From NCBI RefSeq assembly GCF_002838835.1, contig NZ_NHPP01000001.1:186001-250000 (forward strand): a DNA stretch of 64,000 nucleotides. The letters are read 5' to 3'. Positions 55,298 to 63,397 of the stretch are shown piece after piece (positions within the stretch are counted from its first letter, which is position 1; each line of letters starts with the position of its first letter). This DNA is from Siphonobacter sp. SORGH_AS_0500 (lineage in GTDB: Bacteria; Bacteroidota; Bacteroidia; Cytophagales; Spirosomataceae). The notes under the pieces were generated by a model that saw only the letters and a program-made list of their open reading frames with translations, ran no database searches and was not told where the DNA came from. A program made the translations under genes and the position numbers.

Positions 55298-55740
55298 TTT
55301 CAGGGGTCATGCTCTTCCGAGTGTCTGTATAATTAAAGGCCTCTCATTTCTTATTACTTTCAAAAGCACAAGCGGGATTACTTTACTCTCCTTTTTATTT
55401 TCACAGGCTGTCATTCAGAGCGAAGCGAAGAACCTTATGATGATGGGGTATAGTTTCTAATGGAGAGTTCATTAGCCTTGCTTTACGCTCGTCCCATTCC
55501 CACAGAAGTTTTCTCCCTACGGTCGAGATGACAGGCCGGGGATGTATACACTCCCCTTCACCCTGTCATCCAGAGCGGGTCGAAGGACCTTACTGACCTT
55601 TGCGAACGTATTAGGTCATAAACAAACTTTACTAACCCTAACCCATTCCTACAGAAGTTCTCTCTCCAGGTTTGAGACGGGACAGGTAGAGGTACTTATT
55701 GTATACCCTGGGTCATCCAAAGTGAAGCAAAACCTTCCAT
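55298..55740. repeat. Repeat-filled intergenic region (440 bp)
   Basis: No real gene. It contains TGTCATTCAGAGCGAAGCG with AAGAACCTTA (55409-55437), a diverged copy TGTCATCCAGAGCGGGTCG (55564-55596), an inverted copy of the second family (read on the minus strand as CTGTCATCTCGACCGTAGG, ending near 55537), a worn copy near 55660-55686 and another near 55711. An open frame across 55542-55862 is just translated repeat. Confidence 0.72.
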
Positions 55741-56705
55741 TTACTTCACCCGATCCAGTTCCATTTTCAGTTCTTCAACCAAAGCTTTCATTCGGTCCAG
55801 CGACAAGGGCGGCTCGGGTAGCTGGGTGCTGTAAAATCCCTTTACTGCCCAGACTTCAATAATATCTTTCGAAGACACTTCCAGCGTTTGAATGGCTGGG
55901 TTATCGGAACTTAATAACAGCGTACTTTTGATCTTCAACTGATTATACACCCGTCGATACATAATACCCTGCGGACGGGCCACAATGACGTAATGCTTGG
56001 AGTCTTCCAGTTTATACCAGTCATTTACCTGCTCAGCAATGATGATTGAGCCGGGAATGGAAAAGTCTTCACCTACCTCAAAAGCCCGGACAACGCCCGA
56101 TTGCGTTCGCGGGCCCTGGAAGGGCGGCAATTGCTGAATGTATTCGCCCTGTCTTGATTTAGTAAGATACTCACTTGTCTGCTCCTTCTTAACCAACCGA
56201 ATACCTGAATCCTGACTCACATTGGTACTCGGTGCATTGACCGAAGGTGTCAGGGCGGGCGTTTGAATTGGCGTATCGAAGGACTTTGGCTTTTCAACAG
56301 GTAGGGTCGCAGCCGGATAATCCAGACGATTTAATTTTCGCAGTGTCACCCGCTGAGCAACCAGATTAACCTGAGATTTTTGCCGAAAGTACGTATCAAC
56401 CACTTTCTGAATGGGCTGAGGGGCCTCGAAGGCTCTGCCCGGTAAACCGGAGGTGGCGGAGCCGAAGTCCCCAGATTCAAACTGGGCGTGTCCCGAATGC
56501 GGCGTAAATCAGCCGTTAGTAATTGATCCAGCGTAACCCCAAATAGCTGGGAAAGCTTGATTAGCGTCTCACGCGGCGGATTGGCCCGAGCTTCTTCATA
56601 GGCTCCAATATTGGGTCGTTTGGTTCCCAACCGACGAGCTAACTGCTCCTGAGTCAGATCGTTACGATTCCGTAAATATCGAATATTTTCACTAATGATG
56701 CTCAT
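55741..56705 (-). pseudogene. XRE family regulator with S24/LexA-like C-terminal domain, frameshifted
   Basis: DNA-binding protein of 321 residues after correction. An N-terminal Cro/CI helix-turn-helix (LTQEQLARRLGTKRPNIGAY) is joined by a proline-rich linker to a C-terminal S24-like domain (IPGSIIIAEQVNDWYKL...SKHYVIVARPQGIMYRRVYN). The frame breaks at AA (56429-56430): one extra A gives EPFEAPQPIQKVVDTYFRQ. The usual GDSM serine of self-cleaving members appears replaced (GEDFSIP), while relatives keep it, so this protein may not autocleave. It has a full promoter and is divergent from the metallopeptidase gene. Confidence 0.78.
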
Positions 56706-56734
56706 ACCTCCTCGCGTTTTGACAAAATTTTTAG

Positions 56735-56764
56735 CAAAACTATTTAAAATTGAAAATCAGGCAA
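56735..56764 (-). promoter_or_regulatory. Promoter of XRE/S24-like gene
   Basis: On the minus strand TTG (56764-56762), 19 nt, then TAGTTTTG (56742-56735): a full match. GTTTTG at 56716-56721 faces CAAAAC at 56735-56740 and, with TTTTGACAAAA between, could be an autoregulatory operator across the transcription start. Confidence 0.65.
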
Positions 56765-56921
56765 GCATTAATTGAGGTATTCGATTTTCTTGCCCATTTT
56801 TACTCGACTTACCACTATATTCTACAATTCTCAAAGGTGTTACTTTCACAGTTTGTGAGTAGCTTTCCACACTTATTTATTGCAAATCCCTGACGCGTTC
56901 AGTTAATACCCCACCTTAGGT

Positions 56922-59783
56922 ATGTCGACTTGTTTACGATTATTAGTTATCCTACTAACGATCAGCTTTTTAGCAATCCCATCCTGGGCTCAACTTGGCA
57001 ATACTTCTCAAAATCAGTCTTCGCTGCAATGGTCACAAAAACGCACCCCTCACTTCCGGTTAATCTACCCAAAGGGCTATGATTCCCTGAGTAATCATTT
57101 AGCGAATACCCTCGAAACAGTTTATGATCCTGTCGCGAAAACCCTGGGACGAAGACCCCGACCTATTTCTTTAGTATTACAAACCCAAACTACCGTTTCC
57201 AATGGGTTTGTAACCCTCATGCCCCGACATACAGAGTTTTACATCACACCACCTCAGGACGCTAATTTTCTGGGGAATAACCGCTGGCTGGATTTACTGG
57301 CCGTCCATGAATTTCGGCATGTGGTGCAGTATGAGAAGGCCATGACGGGCCTTAGTAAAGCTTTGTTTTACGCCTTTGGCTATAACGCCACTTCTTTTAT
57401 CAACCTGGGCGTTCCAGACTGGTTCAGTGAAGGGGATGCCGTTTGTACGGAGACCGCTCTAACGGCGGGAGGTCGCGGTCGAATTCCTGAATTTAACCTG
57501 CTGCAACGGACGCAGTTATTAAGTCGGCCTAAACCTTTCTCTTACTTTAAAGCCGTCGCGGGATCGTATAAGGATAATGTGCCGGACTGGTATGTGCTGG
57601 GGTATCAACTGACCAACTATACCCGCCGAACTTTCGGCCCGGAGGTTTGGGACCAGGCGTTGAACAAGTATTACCGTTTCCCCTTCTACCCTTTTTCATT
57701 CTCGGATAAATTACGAAAAACGACAAAAGTTGGCGTAGAGGGCTTGTATAGATTGGCCAATGAGGACTTTAAAAAGCAATGGTCGGAACAACAACCCAGG
57801 AACTTAACCCCTGTGGATTACCAATCGGCCCTTCCGAAGGTATATACAGATTATCAATTTCCCCAGTATTTACCCGATGGCCGCTTGATCGCTCTTAAAT
57901 CAGGTTTAGCGAATATTCCAGCGTTTGTTAGACTGGATACATTAAAGGAAGAAACGCTTTTTGAAACGGGTTACCTCAATAATTCTGCTACCCTTTCTTT
58001 CGGTACCCATACGCTCGTTTGGGCGGAACAGCATTTTGATCCCCGGTGGGGAATGCGGGATTATACCGTACTAAAAACCCTGCACACGCAAACGGGAAAA
58101 CTGAATAAATTAAGCTCCCTTAGCCGTTACTTCGCCCCGAGCATTTCGCCCGACGATTCTCGCATTATTACCGTTGAAGTGGATACGCAGGGCAAAAGTC
58201 AACTGGTATTACTTGATGCTTCCACTGGACAAGTTTTGCAGGTATTCCCCAATCCAGATCAGGCATTTTATCAACAGCCCCGTTTTTCAACCGACGGACA
58301 GCAGGTAGTGGTTACCAAGCAAATAGGCCGTAAAAAGACGTTCGAGATAGTAACGCTTGCCAACGGCAGTACCCAGGAAGTCTTTACACCCCTTATTCAG
58401 AACATTGCTCAACCTTTACTTCACCAGAACTGGTTGATTTACAACGCTCCGTATACGGGCATTGACCAGATTTACGCCTATCATCTTACCACTAAAAAGA
58501 CGTATCAGGTCACCCGTAGACCTTTTGGGGCTTACCACGCGGCCCTTTCTCCTGATCGAAAAACGCTGGCTTTTCAGGATTTTGGTGAAAAAGGATTTCG
58601 GATCGGTACTATGCCTTTTGATCCTTCCCACTGGCCGGAAATACAGGAAATCCCGGCCGCTCCTGATCGCTCTTTTGGGCCTTTGGTTCAGCAGGAAAAC
58701 AATGCCTCTATACTCTCAAAAGTCCCTGGTCAGGACTACCCTACTCGCTCTTATTCCAAAGCCAATCTATTCAATATTTATCATTGGGGACCTACGTTCA
58801 GTTCCAGCATTACGGACTTGAATGTGGGTATTGAATCCCAGAATCTGATTTCAACCGCTTTTACCTCTGCTGGCTACACCTACAACGCAGCCGAAAGGCA
58901 GGGCCAATGGTATGGCAACTTCAGTTATTACGGCTGGTACCCCGTGCTGGATGTGAGTGTGAGCAGCGGCTCCCGAGCCACCCGATATGCCTTAGACCGG
59001 CAAGCTCCGCTCGACAGCACGGGTGTGGATCGCTGGCGTCAAAACGACCTGAATGTGGGCCTTCGTTTACCCCTTACCTTCACGCATTCCAAGTATCGGG
59101 AAGGGCTATCAATGGCCGTTTATGGCAATTTCATTCAAACGAAAGGGTATGACCTTTGGGTTCGAAACCGGAACGAACCGGGCTCTAATAACCTGGCTGC
59201 AACGACGGTATCTTTCGCGTATAACCGCTTGTTACGGCAATCCAAACGCGATGTTCAACCTCGCTGGGGACAAACCTTTTTGGCCTACGCCCGCAATACG
59301 CCCTTTGGCGGTACTTTGCAGGGGAACCTACTAGCTTTACAAACGCGGTTGTACTTTCCGGGTTTTGCCAAACACCATTCGCTCCGCGTCTTTGGGGGTA
59401 TTCAGTTTCAGGGATCTTCGGATACTTATGTTTTCAGTAGCCCGCTATTTTTCCCAAGAGGTTATGCTTACGAAAACGCTCAACGCCTGACGACCGGATC
59501 GATTCAATATCAATTACCCCTACTTTACCCCGATCTGGCCATCGGGCCCTTGTTATACATTCAGCGAGTGAAACTCAATGCCTTTGTGGATGGCGGCCAT
59601 GCGTTGATTCCGGTGCGGAATAATGGTCTGCGGGATCGTTATTACGGATCTGCGGGTTTGGACATCATTTTTGATTTTAATCTGCTCCGTTTCCGGCAGC
59701 CGCTGGAACTGGGATTCCGGCAAGTTATCACGCAGGAAAGGAGATATTCTGCTCAGCTTTTAGTAGTAGATATTGGCTTTTAA
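56922..59783 (+). CDS. Zinc metallopeptidase / beta-propeller / outer-membrane barrel fusion, uncharacterised
   Basis: Exported protein of 953 residues (signal peptide to about residue 23). Residues 38-290 look like a gluzincin peptidase: HEFRH (129-133) fits HExxH, and Glu170 in GVPDWFSEGDAVCTE is the likely third zinc ligand. Residues about 300-600 contain WD40/TolB-like propeller blades (YFAPSISPDDSRI, FYQQPRFSTDGQQV, YHAALSPDRKTL). The last 330 residues are a beta-barrel rich in alternating aromatics and end VVDIGF, as outer-membrane proteins do. It may be a surface-tethered protease. No family name known to me covers all three parts. Confidence 0.8.
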   Translation: MSTCLRLLVILLTISFLAIPSWAQLGNTSQNQSSLQWSQKRTPHFRLIYPKGYDSLSNHLANTLETVYDPVAKTLGRRPRPISLVLQTQTTVSNGFVTLMPRHTEFYITPPQDANFLGNNRWLDLLAVHEFRHVVQYEKAMTGLSKALFYAFGYNATSFINLGVPDWFSEGDAVCTETALTAGGRGRIPEFNLLQRTQLLSRPKPFSYFKAVAGSYKDNVPDWYVLGYQLTNYTRRTFGPEVWDQALNKYYRFPFYPFSFSDKLRKTTKVGVEGLYRLANEDFKKQWSEQQPRNLTPVDYQSALPKVYTDYQFPQYLPDGRLIALKSGLANIPAFVRLDTLKEETLFETGYLNNSATLSFGTHTLVWAEQHFDPRWGMRDYTVLKTLHTQTGKLNKLSSLSRYFAPSISPDDSRIITVEVDTQGKSQLVLLDASTGQVLQVFPNPDQAFYQQPRFSTDGQQVVVTKQIGRKKTFEIVTLANGSTQEVFTPLIQNIAQPLLHQNWLIYNAPYTGIDQIYAYHLTTKKTYQVTRRPFGAYHAALSPDRKTLAFQDFGEKGFRIGTMPFDPSHWPEIQEIPAAPDRSFGPLVQQENNASILSKVPGQDYPTRSYSKANLFNIYHWGPTFSSSITDLNVGIESQNLISTAFTSAGYTYNAAERQGQWYGNFSYYGWYPVLDVSVSSGSRATRYALDRQAPLDSTGVDRWRQNDLNVGLRLPLTFTHSKYREGLSMAVYGNFIQTKGYDLWVRNRNEPGSNNLAATTVSFAYNRLLRQSKRDVQPRWGQTFLAYARNTPFGGTLQGNLLALQTRLYFPGFAKHHSLRVFGGIQFQGSSDTYVFSSPLFFPRGYAYENAQRLTTGSIQYQLPLLYPDLAIGPLLYIQRVKLNAFVDGGHALIPVRNNGLRDRYYGSAGLDIIFDFNLLRFRQPLELGFRQVITQERRYSAQLLVVDIGF

Positions 59784-59961
59784 TGCTACGCTTGTTCTCG
59801 ATTAATGGTGTCTCTATGGGGTATCAGGCCAGCCCTTTCACATTTTTTAACTCCTGGAACGTCGATTTTGTCGCTGAAAAGAAAGATGGGTATTGCTAAT
59901 GTCAGCTTTGATGCCATACATTGCCCCCCTCAAATTTTGTTAAGCCATTCACTTTTCAGCC

Positions 59962-60639
59962 ATGAAATCATTCCTTTTAGCCTTTGCTCTGTTGTGGAGC
60001 ACTACCTTATCATTCGCCCAGTTTCGTCCCAACCGAAACGGTAATGCCAACAATCAGACGGTTCAGTTTTATTCCCGTTCCAACTATAAAGGCGATGTCA
60101 TTCGACAAGGCATAGGTACTTACCGAACCATTGACTGGACCATCAATTCCATTCAGGTTCCTCAGGGGTATGTCGTAGAAGCTTTCTCACAGCCTAACTT
60201 CCGGGGTGAGTCCGTAAAACTGATGGGTAACGTTGCTCAGTCGGGTAACCAGATCCGTTCGCTTCGCATTAGCCGGGATTATACCAACGATCGCCCTGAT
60301 TACGATAATGGTGGCCGTCCGGGTCGTCCAGGCCGCCCCGATAACTCCAGACGTCCCGGTTCCAATGACCGCAATGGTGCTGTCGTTTTATACATGGATG
60401 ATAACTACCGTGGGGGCTCTGCTACCCTGAACGTAGGTCGTCACCGTTCGTCGGCTCTAGGTCAGTTAAATCGTCAGGCTTCTTCCATTCAGATTCCAGA
60501 GGGGTATAGCATTCAGGTTTTTGAAAATGACAGCTTCTCTGGTCCTTCCTATACCTTAACCAGCAGCTCAGACCGTCTGAGAAATATTGGCTGGAATGAT
60601 CGTATTTCTTCGATTATTGTCAGTCGTACCAGATATTAA
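59962..60639 (+). CDS. Secreted beta/gamma-crystallin domain protein
   Basis: Exported protein of 225 residues (signal peptide MKSFLLAFALLWSTTLSFAQ). It has two beta/gamma-crystallin domains, about residues 33-104 and 139-223, joined by a Gly/Pro/Arg/Asp-rich linker (GGRPGRPGRPDNSRR). Greek-key marks are FYSRSNYKGD, FSQPNFRGES, YMDDNYRGGS and FENDSFSGPS; the calcium-binding pattern [ND][ND]xx[ST]S is exact only in NDRISS near the end and partial in NRQASS. Such domains bind Ca2+ and stabilise surfaces or matrices. Function here is unknown. Shared terminator with the MBOAT operon. Confidence 0.9.
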   Translation: MKSFLLAFALLWSTTLSFAQFRPNRNGNANNQTVQFYSRSNYKGDVIRQGIGTYRTIDWTINSIQVPQGYVVEAFSQPNFRGESVKLMGNVAQSGNQIRSLRISRDYTNDRPDYDNGGRPGRPGRPDNSRRPGSNDRNGAVVLYMDDNYRGGSATLNVGRHRSSALGQLNRQASSIQIPEGYSIQVFENDSFSGPSYTLTSSSDRLRNIGWNDRISSIIVSRTRY

Positions 60640-60654
60640 TCCATCACTTATCAT

Positions 60655-60710
60655 TGCATAAAGCAGCAAGAGAGGCCCGTTACTACGAGCCTCTCTTGCT
60701 ACTTTATGCA
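60655..60710. terminator. Long bidirectional terminator
   Basis: TGCATAAAG (60655-60663) and AGCAAGAGAGGC (60665-60676) pair with GCCTCTCTTGCT (60689-60700) and CTTTATGCA (60702-60710), with a single C/A mismatch: 21 pairs in all, serving the crystallin gene and the MBOAT operon. Confidence 0.88.
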
Positions 60711-60720
60711 CTACTACTCT

Positions 60721-62205
60721 TTAAAACTGAAAATAGATAAAAGGCTGGACTTCGGCGGATTGTACCTGAGTCATTAAAATAATCACTCCTAATAACCAGG
60801 CCAGTTTTCCGACCAGTGGTAAGCGGGTAACCAAGCCTTCTGCCTGTAACTCTACTGAACGTGGAATGAAATGCAGGAAGTACCCTAAAACCATGACCAG
60901 TAATACATTCTGGTAGCCCAGCACAAATTCTGTGAAGATTTCAGGTTTGAATTGCGTGGCAATCTGGGTGAGTACCTCACGGGCAATTTCCATGGAGTCG
61001 GCCCGGAAAAATATCCAGCAGAAGCAGACAAAATGAAAGGTTAACACCTGAGACAGCAACCGGGGCAACGGAAAATTTCCCACTGAAAAATACGAGCGAA
61101 AGAAGCGATGCACCACCAGAGCTCCGCCGTGAAGCATTCCCCAGAGAATAAATCGCCAGGCTGCTCCGTGCCATAATCCACCCAGCACCATCGTCATAAA
61201 TAGATTGAAATAGGTGCGAAACGTACCTTTCCGATTCCCTCCCAATGAAATGTAGAGGTAGTCGCGTAACCAACTGGAAAGCGAAATATGCCAGCGACGC
61301 CAGAATTCAGTTACGTTTCGGGATTGGTAAGGGGAATCAAAATTGATAGGATACTGAAAACCCAGTAACAAAGCAATTCCAATCGCCATGTCTGAATACC
61401 CCGAGAAATCACAATAAATCTGTAAGGCATACCCATACACGCCAAACAGGTTTTCGAGTCCTGAATAGAGCGTGGGGTTATCGAAAATACGGTCAACGAA
61501 ATTGATACTGATGTAATCGGAAATGATTACTTTTTTGAACATCCCGCTACCAATCAGGAAAATGGCTCGTCCGAACTGCTCGGGAGTCACGACAACCGGA
61601 CGGTATAACTGCGGAATAAAATCCTTGGCCCGAACGATGGGACCTGCCACCAATTGCGGGAAAAAGGACACAAAAAAGGCGTAATCTAGAATACTCTTCA
61701 CGGGTTTGATTTCGCCCCGGTAAATATCAATGGTATAACTCAGCGACTGAAACGTATAGAACGAAACACCCACCGGAAGAAAAATCGGTAGCGGATTAAA
61801 GGGTTCGTGCGTCCATTGCGTCCAGGCTTCGTAAAAGAAATTGGTGTACTTAAAATACGCCAGTAAGCCCAGATTGAGCACTAGGTTTATAATCATCCAT
61901 ACTCTTTTGTAAAATCGCTGTTCGGCATCGTAAATGAACCATCCCAGCACGTAATCAACGACTGTAGCCAGCACTAGCAACAGAAAATACCAGCCCGAAG
62001 ACTTATAATAGAAGTACAGCGAAAAGAGCGTAACAAAAATAACTTTAGCCCGATGATGAGGCCGAAGAATTACGTAAAGGCAGGAAAAACCCAAAAATAA
62101 CCACAGGAATAAACCGCTGTTGAACAACATCGGTGCATTGGCATGGTACTGGAATAAATCGGCTAACTTATTAAAGTCGATCTGTAACATATTCATTGAA
62201 GGCAT
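60721..62205 (-). CDS. MBOAT family O-acyltransferase (AlgI-like)
   Basis: Polytopic inner-membrane protein of 494 residues, about ten helices, that moves an acyl group (usually acetyl) across the membrane to a surface or periplasmic polymer. The catalytic His is His346 in GGLWHGAAWRF, the second conserved His is His306 in WRRWHISLSSWLRDY, and LGGNRKG follows as in AlgI/DltB-type enzymes. It is the last gene of an operon with two SGNH hydrolases; starts at 62205, 62196 or 62190 all overlap the SGNH stop (62171), and 62190 gives the smallest overlap. The likely target is a secreted polysaccharide. Confidence 0.93.
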   Translation of the reverse strand: MPSMNMLQIDFNKLADLFQYHANAPMLFNSGLFLWLFLGFSCLYVILRPHHRAKVIFVTLFSLYFYYKSSGWYFLLLVLATVVDYVLGWFIYDAEQRFYKRVWMIINLVLNLGLLAYFKYTNFFYEAWTQWTHEPFNPLPIFLPVGVSFYTFQSLSYTIDIYRGEIKPVKSILDYAFFVSFFPQLVAGPIVRAKDFIPQLYRPVVVTPEQFGRAIFLIGSGMFKKVIISDYISINFVDRIFDNPTLYSGLENLFGVYGYALQIYCDFSGYSDMAIGIALLLGFQYPINFDSPYQSRNVTEFWRRWHISLSSWLRDYLYISLGGNRKGTFRTYFNLFMTMVLGGLWHGAAWRFILWGMLHGGALVVHRFFRSYFSVGNFPLPRLLSQVLTFHFVCFCWIFFRADSMEIAREVLTQIATQFKPEIFTEFVLGYQNVLLVMVLGYFLHFIPRSVELQAEGLVTRLPLVGKLAWLLGVIILMTQVQSAEVQPFIYFQF

Positions 62206-63397
62206 TCATCAAAGCCTGGTATAATAAATTCCCCTGAAACTCGTAGCCTTTGCGGGTGTAGTGAACGCCGTCGCTGCCAATGAGATGATTCTTTCGCCAG
62301 AAAGAGGCCGCTCCCGTAATGCCATACAGGTCCCAGCAAGGCAGGTGGTGCTGATTGGCGTAGTCGAGGATGGTCTGCCGTACCTCGCCCATTTTGGCAT
62401 TGGGTTGCGTTCGTCTTTTGTAGGAGTCTGCCGGCGTAGTTAATAAAACGATGGCTTCGGGATTATTTCGCTGAATGGCCTGCACCATTGAATCAATCTG
62501 CATCGTCAACTCCGGCATGGTCAGTTTACTGCTGTGGGATTCATTAGTTCCCAGAGAAACAATCACCAAGTGAGGAGCTAACCCCCTGGTTTGTTCAGCA
62601 AAATATTGCGATTCGTTGTAATGCGAATACTGAGCTCCGTTTACGCCCACGGTATGATACAAAACGCCGGGTTGCCCATTTTCCAGACTAAAGCCAAAGA
62701 TGGTAGCATGAGTTTGTCCGGGACGACTCTGAACAGACTCAAGGGTGAACGAATCGTTTAGTTCGTGTAGATCAATCTGGTAAGGCTGTTGTCCGGCGAC
62801 ACTATCCGCGTATTCAGCCGAAGCCATGATGGCTCCACTCGCATCCAGAATGTTATAATCATAACTGTTACTATCCCTTAAGCAAAACAATTTCAGCCGA
62901 TCAAACTGATACCCCAGAGCAGAATCCGAGCGAATTTCTACGTTGATCCGTTTTCCAGCTACAGTGTTTCGAACCGTCACGCCTCCAATTCCGTTGGGAA
63001 TCAGATCGTTTGGCATTACACACCGACGCGACTCCCAGATGACATCGCTATTGGTTTTATACGTATAGGGTTCGTTGGTTCGGGCTACGTGAAAGGGCAC
63101 AATAAACCCCCGGCCTGCATTCCCAAACTCATATTGAAATCGCTTGCGAACGATATGAGTCATAAGATCAGCCTGCAAATGCGAATCGCCAATGTGCAGG
63201 ATATTAATAACTCCGGTCTGTCTGGTTTTAAGTTCAGCCAGTTTATCGAAAAACGGATTCAGGCTTTCGACCTGAGAGATCGCGTTTGGTTGCTGTGTTT
63301 CGTACGGTAAGGCTAGCGTCGCTGTGACTAGCGTTTTCTGTGCCTGGACGTTTGTGTAAAGCCCCAGGAGTAGTCCCAGCAGTGCGATTCTGATCAT
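62171..63397 (-). CDS. SGNH/GDSL hydrolase family exported protein
   Basis: Exported esterase or acyltransferase of 408 residues, partner of the MBOAT protein. Signal peptide MIRIALLGLLLGLYTNVQAQ. Block I is HIGDSHLQADLM (nucleophile Ser72), block III includes SLGTNESHSS, and block V is DGVHYTRKGYEFQG with the Asp-His pair. Such SGNH proteins put or remove acetyl groups on polysaccharide outside the membrane, as AlgJ/AlgX do. I start at ATG 63397; a TTG at 63412 is in frame as well. The upstream SGNH gene most likely overlaps by 4 nt (ATGA) after correction. Confidence 0.9.
   Translation of the reverse strand: MIRIALLGLLLGLYTNVQAQKTLVTATLALPYETQQPNAISQVESLNPFFDKLAELKTRQTGVINILHIGDSHLQADLMTHIVRKRFQYEFGNAGRGFIVPFHVARTNEPYTYKTNSDVIWESRRCVMPNDLIPNGIGGVTVRNTVAGKRINVEIRSDSALGYQFDRLKLFCLRDSNSYDYNILDASGAIMASAEYADSVAGQQPYQIDLHELNDSFTLESVQSRPGQTHATIFGFSLENGQPGVLYHTVGVNGAQYSHYNESQYFAEQTRGLAPHLVIVSLGTNESHSSKLTMPELTMQIDSMVQAIQRNNPEAIVLLTTPADSYKRRTQPNAKMGEVRQTILDYANQHHLPCWDLYGITGAASFWRKNHLIGSDGVHYTRKGYEFQGNLLYQALMNAFNEYVTDRL

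Noticed and set aside
55542..55862. A 106-codon open frame
   Set aside because: Translated dispersed repeats plus the opposite strand of the S24-like gene.
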